Shown: positions 1 through 11,746 of the stretch, in pieces
How the letters are laid out: every line of letters begins with the position of its first letter
Numbering within the stretch: position 1 is the first letter of the stretch
Origin: Agroathelia rolfsii
Lineage: Eukaryota; Basidiomycota; Agaricomycetes; Amylocorticiales; Amylocorticiaceae
DNA length: 64,000 nucleotides
NCBI GenBank assembly: GCA_018343915.1
Contig: JABRWF010000003.1
Location: forward strand, 4,588,001-4,652,000
Direction of reading: 5' to 3'
Program-made: the position numbers and the translations under genes
The notes under the pieces: generated by a model
Seen by the model: only the letters and a program-made list of their open reading frames with translations
Databases searched by the model: none
What the model was told of the DNA's origin: nothing

Positions 1-314
1 TCACTTTGATTCTCATATGGCAACATACGGCATCCTAGTTTTATTCGTTGCGCTCGAACATATCACAAATACCAATTTTATCAGCACGAATCAATCAAAT
101 ATAACAGATACAATATGAGGACGTGATAAATTGTGTCGTACGATACAGTATAGCCATGCTGCATCATTCGCAGTGCCAGATAGAATAGATCCCATCATTC
201 AATCATTAGTCAATTCCTTGGAGGAAGGTATTCGAGACCAAGATCCATAACAAGAGGAAATATCCATAAGGAGCCCCTGTTTATTATTTACACCAAGTCG
301 TTTATGGAAAAATA
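1..314. other. No gene recognised
   Basis: AT-rich sequence downstream of the first gene, probably its 3' UTR and spacer. Nothing else seen. Confidence 0.5.
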
Positions 315-1233
315 CTAGGAGGATTGATGCTCGTGGTTTTTCTTTTTCTTTCTTCGATTCCGCCGTTTCTTCTTAGTAGAGTCGGCACTTGGTATCTCCG
401 TGGGCGGGCCATCGAGATTGAGCAAGTTGGACACCTGAAGACTATTTTTCGAAGGCAAGGATTTGGCGGGTGGGGTCGATTTTCGGGTAGGAGAATCGTC
501 TAAAACAATGAATTTAGTATGAAGACTCCTTCATTAGATTTACAAAGGGATCACCTTCGAGGGGTGCAGATACAGTAGGCGAAGTTGGACCTGAGCCCGG
601 AGATGGCGTGTCATTGTTATCGTTTTCAGAGTTATTAGGGGAGGACTTGGACGGAGATTTCTTGTTTATCATAGAAGGTCCTGCAGCCGCACCGTTGAGA
701 CCCTCGGGTGGAGCTGACTTGAGCGGTTCAGCAGAGTGTTTCCCTTGTTCTGGCAATCTCCCCTTGCTTTGCTTTTGCAATTGTTTCCCCTTCTTGCTTG
801 CGAATGGATCAATTTTGACTTTCTTGCGGATAGCACCTGCACGGCTCTCGCCTTCATCTTCTTCGTCTTCACCCCGAGCTACCATTGCCTCTGTTTGCGG
901 TCCTTCGCGACCACGTTTCTTTTTCAAAAGCTGGTGTCTCAATTTTGCGGCTTCACGAGAGGAAGATGCTGATTCTGGTAATGGTGCCCCAACACCAAGT
1001 CTAAGAAATTTGATTACTACTGTTGTATTCTACTCTGATGAAAAGAGGTACCTGGGTGGTCGTCTCATCAATTCTTTCAACTCTTTCTCCATATTTGCTT
1101 GAGAGCTTGAGCTAGATGTTGATGTACCGGGCTTTTTCTTGGTCCATGAAGCGACAAGGCTATCAACGAATGCCAGACTCATATCAATCTTGGCCTGGAG
1201 TGTCTCAATATCGATATCATCTTCCTCAGCCAT
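315..1233 (-). CDS. Lysine-rich nuclear-type protein of unknown function
   Basis: Three exons (1233-1052, 1000-555, 499-315) splice in frame to a 270-residue protein, and both introns have clean GT-AG ends. The N-terminus (MAEEDDIDIETLQAKIDMSL) is an acidic amphipathic helix followed by 'FVDSLVASW'. A short block, RPPRLGVGAPLP, spans the first splice junction and precedes a helix containing LRHQLLKKKRGRE. The rest is low-complexity Ser/Pro/Lys sequence with basic clusters (IRKKVKIDPF, and KKKRRNRRKKKK near the C-terminus) that look like nuclear or nucleolar localisation signals. I do not recognise an enzyme. The helix plus RPPRLGVGA block recalls a small fungal family of unknown function (possibly DUF3245; from memory, unsure). 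The gene is real judging from the splicing and the conserved-looking block; the function is open. Confidence 0.75.
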
Positions 1234-1576
1234 AGCTAATTGTAGGAGAGCCAGATTTTGTTGAAAGCGGTAGATGACAATAATTCATCCTGCCAAATGC
1301 GCGTCGGCTATCTGGCGGCTGGCTGGCGACGAACGTGACGGTGGCGAGATATCAAAATGAAGACTTCCGGAAGCAAACTGATTATGGTCCATTTCACTAA
1401 CTTGAATTCAGGGTCACTGACTTGAAAACAGCATTCGCTTGGTTACCTATACAACTTGAAGTTCAAGTTGGTCTGAATTTCTTTCAGTACTCAAAGAAAT
1501 CCTGAGTCTTGGACCGCTGCTTGTCAATCAACAATACACATTTGTACAAAGTTTTCTTCGTTTCAGCTTGCATATC
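1234..1576. promoter_or_regulatory. Divergent spacer between the basic protein and Gemin2
   Basis: Both flanking genes start here, so their promoters must lie within 343 bp. A repeated 'ACTTGAA(T/A)' motif occurs at about 1399, 1422 and 1454, and a related 'AACTTGAAGTTCAAGTT' inverted repeat at 1452-1469 could be a protein-binding site. No TATA box stands out. Confidence 0.45.
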
Positions 1577-3170
1577 ATGTCGAATAACTTAAAACGCAAG
1601 AGGGTAGAACTCATTAACTCTGATGAAGATGATGATGACATGCCTATGGCACGTCAAATCTTGCCTGTTGCAAACCTTCCAGAAGACTTTGACGGAGAGC
1701 CTTTAGATGGCCTACAATATCTCTTTACTGTTCGGTATGGCTTTACACGTTTATTTTCATCACTTCAAGACTGGCCAACTCACAATTGCCCTGCTTGGCA
1801 TTCTTAGTCGTGATGCTAAGCTGCTGCCACACATTACGCGTGTACCCAACCCCTATGAAGCGGTTTGTCAGCCCCCTTCAACTCTGACAACGAAGAAATC
1901 TGAACAATCTCATATCCCATCGGAGGAATGGCGCGCGGTCTTTGAACGTCGTTTCAAGAATTTCCGCAAAGTCAATTATTTTTCTATCATACTTCCTGTC
2001 AATGTCAAACTAATTTTCTAATTGTATGTGTTGTTGCAATAGAACATCTCCCAGCCGACCATCCACGTTCAAGCGCCCTTGAATCAATCATCCTCACGTA
2101 AGTTGATGCCTGACAAACGAGAGCGCGATTGCTGGTGGGCCTTTTTAGCCGGAAAACCGGAGTCGGTTTGGAATCCACCGAAGAAGCCCTCACGTCGGCA
2201 TCCAGCACCAAGGGGTTTTCCGACAGCTTCTTCCCAGGGCTACCATTTTGATAGTTCAACCGGGCCTGAGGAGAAATACTTCAAAGATTATCAAGAATAC
2301 ATGCCATCTGCAGAAACACAGCCCTCCACCGGCGCAGCTGAAGTTTGGAGGGTCAACGAAGATGGAGAGTTGGAGCAGGTGCTAAGCGCTGTTCCTCCCG
2401 AGCCCTTATCGATAGATTCAGGAGCGACGGTATCGGGCTATGAATCGCACCCATATGCGACGAAGTCGCCCCATGCCACGAGCGATCCAACCGCCTCTTC
2501 CGAGCAAAACTCCAGCACCGCTGATTCTTTCTTGGAGCCAACACCAGTTCTGCTCCAAAACATAGACCACGTCTGTCCTTTCTCTTTGTCACCCTTTTGA
2601 TCAAGAACAAACAGCCTAATTTATCGTTTAACCTTGGTTCACATGGCTGATAATGATCTATAGAAAACAGCCCTTCATTTACTCATGTACTTCGCCCACT
2701 GGATTAATCTCCATTTGGAGCACCACGACGACCCCACTACTGCTTCGACGACTACTGCTAATAATGGTGCTCCATCGCCGCCCTACTATCCGATCACACA
2801 AAGTCACGGGATGTGGATGTTCTCCCTCCTCTCGCGCGTGGAGGACTTTGTCTCATCGGACGATATGAGCCTTCTGCGTAATATAGCACGTGGATGCATT
2901 GGTTTGATACGTCAGAGACGTGCACGCAAGGCTGTTCAGACGATCCAAACGACGACGACGCCACCTGCGCCTGGACCACCATTGCAAGAAGATGAGGGGC
3001 TGCCACGTGGGAACCACGAGGTGGGCCTGAAGAGGAGCACGGAACTGATTGGGAACCAGGACATTAGTGAGGCCTCGTGCTGGCTGATTGTCGCGGCCGT
3101 TGTTGGGGCTTGGGGTCAGCGCGATCTATGGATGGACGCTGAGCAAGAGCTCAGTAGGCAAGTATCATGA
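1577..3170 (+). CDS. GEMIN2: Gemin2/SIP1-like SMN-complex subunit
   Basis: Four exons (1577-1734, 1808-1970, 2043-2570, 2664-3170) give a 451-residue protein. The N-terminal block with LPEDFDGEPLDGLQYLFTVR matches the Gemin2 'F-DG-QYL-VR' signature. It is followed by the W-AVFERRFKNFRK helix and LMPDKRERDCWWAFLAG. The C-terminal helical region carries LHLLMYFAHWINLHLE, GMWMFSLLSRVEDFVSSDD and a final GAWGQRDLWMDAEQEL, the usual Gemin2 C-terminal 'QRDL' end. Gemin2 binds the Sm core and acts in snRNP assembly together with SMN (Brr1 in budding yeast). The linker between the two conserved parts is longer and more Ser/Pro-rich than in animals. The ATG at 1577 opens the conserved frame; the introns at 1971 and 2571 use unusual GTCAAT and GTCTGT donors. 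Confidence 0.85.
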
Positions 3171-3519
3171 AAATGTATATGTATAATAAGTCATACATGC
3201 ATAAAATAGCTGATGTTACATGCTTGGTGATGATAATGTACATGATAAGCATACGCTCATAACGTAGCTATGAATGCGTTTAGATGTAATAATAAATTAC
3301 GAATACATAAGTCCGTTTCTGGGCTTGGGGCCCCTAATTTCTTGGTATGCCTTGGGAAATGGATGTACGCTCAAAGTCCATAACGCTAAGAGGTTAATGC
3401 AAAGCCGAACAAAAGAATGATGTAAGGGGAACAAGAAACATGAAGCGAACATAATAGTCCCTAACGAAACCTAAAATTGCTCCTGTAAGGCACGGACCAG
3501 ATCCGGAACGCAGTGGCTA
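3171..3519. other. Convergent spacer, no gene
   Basis: 3' flanks of Gemin2 and the membrane-protein gene; the AT-rich stretch with TGTATAATAA-like signals after Gemin2 probably holds its polyadenylation site. Confidence 0.5.
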
Positions 3520-4318
3520 CTAGTGCTGGCGGCTCTGGGAGGGCCTGCGCACTGACTGACCGGTAGATCGACGGGTAGGAGGCGCAGGTTGCCTATGGGC
3601 GCTCTGAGAGCCACCAGATGGCCTGGAATTAGAGCCCTGAGTGCGCGTGCTTGACCTCCTGATCGGAGTACCAGGAGGGACAGGGGCGGAATTCTGGCGT
3701 TGCCGCTGAGGCTGTTGCTGTCGCCCACTGGATGGCGGCGCCCTGGAGGTGCTGGGACGTCGACTAGGAGCCGTGTTGCTTCTCTTCAACTGTGAAGGTG
3801 GCTGTTCCCTCTTTGAATCTCTCCGGGCAAAGCCAGACGCGGACGCAGTGGAGCGGGTGGACTGGTTTCTCTTGAGTGCCTTGGCCTGCTCGCGTGCTTC
3901 AACCTTGGCGTTGAAGCGTTTGGCAGCCTGCATCTCGCGGATACCTGAACTGCGTAGTTCCTCGTTGCCAATGAGCGTCCCGCGCAATTTGGCGATCCAG
4001 CCATGGAAGGTCGAGGGTCTTCGATAATTGCGCTTCGTGCCGTCCTTGCGGAAATCCTGATATACATTATTGTTGTTAAAAAGGCTCTTATAATAGAGAG
4101 GACCAATCGAGACTCACGGAAGCCCACTCGATGTTGAGCATGGTGATAATGAAGAAGATGAAGGAGATATAGGCGAGAGGAAGGTAAATTATAGGGTCAA
4201 AATAGATGATGAAGGTCGAAAGTAAAAGCCGCTTGCGGTGAGGGCGCAAGCAGTACAGGACGGTAATGTATTGTATGAGAAGAACATGCTGCAGCCGTGC
4301 TGCAACCAGCCGCCTGGG
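3520..4318 (-). CDS. Membrane protein with basic Ser/Arg-rich tail, 5' end unresolved
   Basis: On the minus strand an open frame enters after a candidate acceptor near 4319 and encodes RLVAARLQHVLLIQYITVLY, then a long hydrophobic stretch (about 4130-4215, including LPLAYISFIFFIITML). An intron near 4037-4115 is followed by 'DFRKDGTKRNYRRPSTFHGW' and 'LRGTLIGNEELRSSGIREMQ'. The last 120 residues are Ser/Arg/Pro/Gln-rich and basic. It looks like a short membrane protein with two or three transmembrane segments and a basic cytosolic tail. The piece around GTLIGNEELRSSGIREM vaguely resembles CsbD-like stress-protein repeats, but I would not assign it. No ATG precedes the hydrophobic part in frame, so a first exon upstream is missing from this call, or translation begins at the Met just before LNIEWAS. 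Confidence 0.5.
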
Positions 4319-5426
4319 CTGCGGTTAGTGGTGGCAAGCCACATAAAGCCACAGCGTACCGCGGAGCGAAGGAGACAACCAGATCAGGAAGGCATTTTGT
4401 TTCCGGCTATTATGTAATGTCGGAGGGTCAAGTCGGACCGGACGCAATGACGCTATGCTCACTTAGCCTCGATGGGCGTCATCCGGTCACAGCCATGGCG
4501 CCCACACCAACACTAACTTGATTATGAACAAGGATTTGCTAGTAGCTTGCACAGAGATGTGACGCACTGACATACATCTCCGTCATCATGTCATTCATCA
4601 CCACGCTTATTCCCTCTCCTAGAATACGGCTGTGCCCCAGATTAACTTTTTCATTGAACCCTTTGTGCGACGCGGTTCGTTCAACACATGCTACGATGCC
4701 GCTCAGGTTCCCAACTGCCGCCCTCAGCCGCCTCAAAGCTAAAGCTTAACAAGACACGAATCTTGTTTTGAGTGAAGGAGCGATGGGACCCATTCACATG
4801 GTATTTCATGTGCATGACAGAAAATTGTAACAAAAGTCCTTTATTTAATTAAAGATGGATTCTTAGGTCTATTGACGAGACAGCATGAATTACACTTGAA
4901 TATAATTCATGTTTTGTGGGAACCCCAAATACCTGTTATTCGCCAGCGAATAGGATTTGCATGCAAATACAATCAAAGTCAATGTACAGTAATAATACAC
5001 GATGGGCAGAAGCGAGCAGGGATCCCTGTCGATAAAAAGCTATTAGACGCGGTCGGGAGGGCAAATGCCCATCAACCGACGAGTTACCGAGTGGCTCTTT
5101 TCCAAACCCATATCTCACTGGCAGATCGATCTTTGGTTTAATCGTAATGCCATGCATTGCCTCGCACGTATATGAAGGGAATTTCCTTTTTCGGAACTAT
5201 ATCGGGGTCGCTCGGCTGTGCCACTGCCACTGCGAATCTCCATCTTGACCACTTGCTACTGTCCCGCTAGCTTTTTTTTTTTTTCATAAACTTGCAGTGC
5301 TCCTTCAGCTCCGGCACGGTCCTCAAAATCCACCGTCTAAACGTCCCTCTTGCCTATGCATGAATATAAGGACAAGATGGAACATCCAAAATGGCTGGGT
5401 TCAACATACCTTGGACATAGTTCGAC
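4319..5426. other. 1.1-kb stretch with no supported gene
   Basis: It may hold a missing first exon of the membrane-protein gene (a GTATGT donor on the minus strand lies near 4570) and the promoter of the phosphatase gene, with a T-run at 5272-5283. A small hairpin (CATGAATTA with TAATTCATG, 4883-4912) is visible. No convincing coding frame. Confidence 0.5.
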
Positions 5427-6166
5427 ATGGGCTGGAAGAACGTATCCTTGGTGCAACCAAATCTCTACGTTGGCAAGTGAGTCTTGATTCCCATCATTTC
5501 TCCATGAGTCTATTTCTCGATGCAGTGCCTCCTTCCTTCCATCGGACTATTCTAATCTTCTTTATGTCACATAGCATTATTGCTGCCCGTTCATCGCGAT
5601 CCCTGACGGAACGGCGAATTTCCCATATATTGTCTGTATGCTCCGATCCTATTCCAGCAGAGCTCCCAGAGTCTGGGATCAAACATATGCGCGTAGAAGT
5701 GGAAGATGTCGACTACGCCAATCTCCTGATGTTCCTCAAGCCAGCGTGTGATTTCATCGAGGAGTCCCTACAAGAGGGTGGCACTATCCTTGTCCATTGT
5801 CACCAAGGATTGTCGCGTAGCGTCACCGTCGTTGCGGCCTACTGTTAGTATACCCGGGTATTCTTGTTGGTTATGCATACAGCTTGCTCATGGGCATCTA
5901 TCGACAGTAATGCGGTCCCGACAGATAAGTGCTACAAGGGCGTTGGAGATCATTCGCAATGGTCAGTACTATGATATGGCAGAGCGCGCCAATTTGTTAA
6001 GCTCACCAACTTTCTAGTGCGCGAGCAGATTTGGCCGAACCCCGGCTTTTTCGAGCAACTCGTGCTCTTCGAGCTCTGTAACTACGATCCATTGGAAGGC
6101 AACCGCGTTGGCATTTATAAGAACTGGCGACACAAAATCGATCGTCGATTGAATGTTATTCAATAG
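5427..6166 (+). CDS. Dual-specificity protein phosphatase (DUSP)
   Basis: Four exons (5427-5476, 5575-5843, 5908-5961, 6018-6166) splice to 173 residues. The first exon reads MGWKNVSLVQPNLYVGN and joins IIAARSSRSL, the usual 'I-PNLYVGN--AA' entry of a DUSP core. The catalytic loop VHCHQGLSRSV contains the C-x5-R signature with the expected Ser after Arg. The general-acid Asp is probably in the EVEDVDYANLL segment. The conserved helix VAAYLMRSRQIS and the late VREQIWPNPGFFEQL (family P-x-FxxQL) complete the fold. It dephosphorylates phospho-Tyr/Ser/Thr, typically on MAP kinases; the substrate cannot be told. The protein is little more than the catalytic core, with no docking domain. Confidence 0.9.
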
Positions 6167-6842
6167 TGCAGACCATTGGGCGTATTTCTTGTTTCCTGCC
6201 CGTCACCGGATTTCTTCTTTTCTTTTTGCCTTTTCTGCTTTCAAGATCTCAATTTCGGAATTCGCATTCAACACACTTTTATCATTTTGTTTTACTTTCA
6301 CTTTCTTTCTTCTCTCACTAAGAAAGACACACATATGCTTGTACTGATAGCAGGACATTACCGGACACAGCTTTTATGCATACTTGACCAACCCAACAAC
6401 ACATTATCTGTACCCTACATATCCGTGACTCGTAGGCATACTACTATAGTAGTATATACTGCCCAAAATGTCGATTACACACGTAGCATCACTGACACTA
6501 CATCATTCTTTTTTTTCGTTTTACAAGAATATCACTATTAGTATGACAAGGACCAGCTACGGATGTGCTATAGTACAGACACGTCAGAGTGTCGTGTCTT
6601 GTGTGAATGCGACTACGGACTGATTGGAAACACAGGCTGAGTCAAGGCTATTAGATTTTGAAGAGTAACGGCTATAAAAGGTGGTCGAAGAGGCGATGAG
6701 GGTGGCCAAACAAGACCAAAACTTTACACGCCCTCCCATCCGTCCCTTGCTCTCCGACTGCCGTCAACAAGGTCTCTCTCCCAAGCAACTTCCACATCTT
6801 CGTTCCCCACCACCACCAACTACCCTTTCATCTTCTCACACC
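6167..6842. other. Phosphatase 3' flank and ARF1 promoter
   Basis: T/C-rich DNA after the phosphatase gene, then the ARF1 promoter with TATAAAAG at 6673 and a CT-rich leader. No gene. Confidence 0.6.
6673..6680 (+). promoter_or_regulatory. TATA box of ARF1
   Basis: TATAAAAG lies 163 bases before the ARF1 start codon and is followed by a CT-rich leader (about 6723-6800) of the kind often seen at transcription starts of strongly expressed fungal genes. Position and sequence are seen; the role is inferred. Confidence 0.55.
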
Positions 6843-7749
<907 letters not shown>

Positions 7750-8333
7750 ACTTTTGAAAGTGTGTGAGAGAGCAGAGAGAGGGGGAAGTGGTGGAACTTG
7801 TTTTATGCTTGTTTGTTGTTTTCTTCAATCGATGAACAGGTTATCCTCTTTCTCGTTTTCCCTCCTCCCTTTCCATCATTCCCTTTTGAGCTTTATAATA
7901 TATATACGTATACGTACGCTTTTTTGGCATGATGCCCATGAATTGTGACGAAGCTCTCCGGTCATGTCTATTTTTTTTTCCGTCTTCTTTCTGCATACTC
8001 CTGTTTTCTCTTTCTATACTCCGTACGTAGTGCGCTCTACTACTCTCATATATCATGACCCTTCGGATTCCCCTCTATGCGTGTGTGTTAACTTAGTGGA
8101 ATAGCCAATGTGGGCAGAAATGTCGATGTCATATCGAAGCCGATCTGGGAGAAATTTATATTGTTGATCCAGGAATATAATAACACATTTACACAAAATA
8201 CATAATCGGAGTCTTGAAATCAAAAGAAAGCCACCGATCATTACGACAGAAACAGTTCAAGCCAAACGCAAGGCGGCCCCAATATGCTACTCACATTCCT
8301 ATATTACCCATCACCTAAACAAATACGATCCTT
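7750..8333. other. Convergent spacer ARF1/SEC15
   Basis: T-rich 3' flanks only; no gene seen. Confidence 0.6.
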
Positions 8334-11300
8334 TTAACTGCCAGGGTAGAGTCTGCCCACAGCCTCAGCCTCCTTGCGCCACTTCTCGCCCCTCTGTCTG
8401 CTGGCTGAGTCGCGCAGGGAGCCGCCGTACTTGGCAAGCTTCTCCAACAGCGCCTGGAGCCGTTTAGGCCGCACAACGCCGTACATCGATCCCCGCGTGG
8501 TGGGGTTGAGGTAGTCCTGTACGGCGTCTTTAAATACGATTGAAGCCGTCTATTGTTATAAGAAAAGCAAGCGAGATCGTTGAGATCAGTACGTGGTATG
8601 TGGGGACGGAGGCATAGAAGAATCAAAAGAAAATAGAAGGTACGATACTCGATAGAAAAAGTGATGGGCATGACGAGGACTCACCGTGCGAAGCTCTGCG
8701 AAGGATGTCATGAGATGTGCCCTGCCCTGACTCGTAAACTGTTCCTCGAGGAAATCGACATCGAGGAGCAAGTTGAGTATCGCATTCTCATTCAGCATCG
8801 GGATGTCTCGTCCGCTTATGAAGTCCTAATTGTAATTAAATCCCATGAACATTTGCTTTCCACTAGCGACCGGGCAGAATCCTGCTAGCGTACCATAAAG
8901 CATTCCGCGATGTACCCCACCGCGCCTTTGTACGCCTCGCCCTTGTACCTCTCCTCGAGCGCGAGCCCATCGACGTTGGTCGTGAGCCAATTAACGAGCT
9001 CATAAAGGTACATGCTCGACTCCGTCTCGCGTGTGGCCGGCGTCCAATCGTACTCGGATAGATCGAAAAAGTCGTCCAGTTTCGAGTTGATGATAGAGGT
9101 TAGTCGTGCGAGGGCCTTGGTTAACGATGTGCCAAACGAGGAGCCCGCTGAGGTGAGTTTGATCACACCACCCCGCTGGGCTGAGCTATTATCCCCGAAG
9201 AGAAGTGTGTGTGATTAGATTGAAATAGTAGACATTTGGGGGAGGAGTGACATACCGAAGGTTGGTCAGTGATCGTGCGAGTTCGTCGCATGCGACCTGG
9301 AGATGCTCTAAATTGACGATGATCTGGGCGATCTGGGAGAGGGTGGATGTGCTTGCAAGGCGCTTGGCTACCCCGTCACCGACGCGAGCTGAGAGGAGTT
9401 TGTCGAGGGACTATGTTTATTCATTAAATCCAAGATTATAGAAGAATAAGTAGAACAAATAAAAGAAACCTTATTAAGGAGATCATCAATATTTCTGCGA
9501 TTTTGTTGTTGCGACACACCCTCCACGAACTGGTAGAATCGTTGAATGAAGCTGCGGATCTTAATCAAAATTTCAGTATTATGAAAGAATCAGATTAGCA
9601 AAGAGAAACCCACATCTTGACAACAAAGATAGAAACCACGAGACCAAGGCAAATTCATTGGTAGAGGGCTCCTGACCGGGCACATCTATGTTAGCACAAT
9701 CTGAAAGCGTCGTGCCAGATATACACACTTGAGTAGCGTCTGTCGCTCCTCGGCTCCGATCCAAACTATACCCAGGACCGCATCCAGTTCTGACGCCGTT
9801 TCCACATACATGTTGGTGTTATCGTCTTGCGATACGATCTAAATAGACATCAGGAGATAATAATAATAAAAACAAGTTGTAAGATGGAGCATCTACGTAC
9901 ATTGTCGAAGCGCTGTCCAGATTGTTGTTCCAGGAAGGAGACGTATTTCTCGAATAACTGCATGACGAATGCATGCAAAGAGGTAGTGGTGTACTGATAA
10001 GCCTACGAAATGCCATATCCTTTGGTGCAACAGTTACATGGATCGTTCAATAGACAAACACACCTCTATCGTAGCAGTAAAGTCAATCAAATTCTTCTTG
10101 ACCTGCAAGAATGTATCGGGGGTGGTTTGGGATTTAAGGGCATAATCCAGAGCTAGACACAGTCGAGTTACAACGGCATCCCAAAGCTCTTCTTTTTCCA
10201 GCTCTGAGCGAAAGTTGCCTGTTGTGCTCAGTACATGGTTTTCAATAATGAAGAAGCCCGTGATATTAGCGGTGGTGTCAGCGAGCGTGCTGAGATTCAG
10301 AGGAATTGAAATGACGAGTTCTGCTTGTTTCTAACCCAGGATGAAATTACGTACGATGAACAGGGGGAGATATAGGCTTACCATACGATCTGCCTGATAT
10401 GACTTGCGCAACTCATCGAGGGAGTCTAGGGCTGTGTAGATTTGAATGCACTCATATAATCGCTTAAAGTCAACGACAAGTCGATCGTTGTTCAACGGAT
10501 CATCTATAGCAATGTATGTTAGACATCCCGCACATAAGTGACAACGACACAAGAAACCTACGTTCCGTCTTTTCATGGGTGACCAGTTCTACGGCGCTGC
10601 CAACTTTATTTGCCCTTAGCATAGGATCTTTTTCGCGCCTAGCTCGCCACCTTCTAGACCTGTGTTCCATATACTCCAAGGCAAGGTCTCCGACGTCCTT
10701 GCTCATATTTCTAACTTCTAGCAGCCATTGCTTGATAGAAGCTGCTACGGCTTCCTTAATCTGTCCCCGAAGGGACGGTATGGATGACAGCAGGTGCTGG
10801 AAAAAGGGAGTATGTGACAAGGATGTTGGCGGTAGATTTTGAATGTCTTCCAAAGACTGTAATCATGAATGTATGAGGCATAATAGTTGATGCAGGAGAT
10901 TACGGCAAGGAACAGACCCTTAGAGCACTCCAGTATTTGCCCTCCCTAACCATCTCCCCCACTCGGTTTACAACGTCCAAGACGCGCAGACATGCCTGCA
11001 GCGTATCAATCGCCTCGTCGAGGTTTCCAGATGTCTTCTTGCCTTGGAGATGCGCACGCTTCTTCTGCACGAGACTCTTGCCGACCTGAGAGACACTGGC
11101 ATCGAGTGAGGTAATCTTCTCGCGCAAATTGTTTGTGTAGGACTTGACGGTGAACAAGGTAGAAACAGAGGAAATGAACTCCTGGTAGTTCTCAGAGCAT
11201 ATCTTTTCAATCTCTGCGTCTTTGGAGTCGATGAGGCCTTGAACGGCACGCAGGTAGGCCTCCTGCTGGCGATTGATGTGAATTTGCCTGATAATGGGGC

Positions 11301-11412
11301 CAAGTTGCTCAAGATTCTCTGAAGATGATGCAGGATCTAGGAGATGGATCTGCTGCAGCTGCTGGTCGATGACATCTGGATTGAACTGGGGTCGTCTGCG
11401 GGGAGGGGCCAT
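8334..11412 (-). CDS. SEC15: Exocyst complex component SEC15
   Basis: This is a multi-exon minus-strand gene of roughly 750-800 residues. The N-terminal exon begins MAPPRRRPQFNPDVIDQQLQ and has the coiled-coil LEQLGPIIRQIHINRQQEAY. It continues to LRVLDVVNRVGEMVREGKYW, the Sec15 'VL---NKVGE-IREGKYYSALR' block. The next exon, with LLSSIPSLRGQIKEAVAASI and KQWLLEVRNMSKDVGDLALE, is diagnostic of Sec15. Later exons form the helical C-terminal domain that binds Rab GTPases; the last exon ends GRLYPGS. Sec15 is the exocyst subunit that links Sec4/Rab-GTP on secretory vesicles to tethering at the plasma membrane. The start at 11412 is the first ATG in the conserved frame. I did not fix every intron. 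Confidence 0.9.
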
Positions 11413-11746
11413 GACATTACATGTATCGGTCAGTCTGATCAATTACTTGAAGTGTTTGTATTCCGGAAGTAAAGACAATAGTGTAGTCGACTACATTACA
11501 TTAGTGCAGTGTACTTATTACTTAAGTTGTGGGTTGCTTGTAAGTAATGACTCCGGAAGCAAAGAAGGTCATGAGCGTGGGAAAAGCGAGTTAGCACGTT
11601 CAAAAGGCGCGTGCACAACACGCCCATCCAGTCGTCCCTTCCTCTTTCTTCATCCTCCACCAAGTAAGTCGCTTGGGTGTTCTCCAGTAGGCCAGTTTGT
11701 CAACCTATCGCCCTACTTTGCAGGCTCGTCTCTCCTCGTCATTACA
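11413..11746. promoter_or_regulatory. Divergent promoter region SEC15 / alpha-tubulin A
   Basis: 334 bp contain both promoters. The tubulin side has a CT-rich run (about 11625-11660) and an intron-like GTAAGT...GCAG pair (11664-11723) just before the ATG, suggesting a 5' UTR intron. Confidence 0.5.

Noticed and set aside
4297..5141. Several short open frames between the membrane-protein gene and the phosphatase
   Set aside because: No introns in frame, no motifs and no fungal codon pattern; one may hide a missing first exon but I cannot show it.
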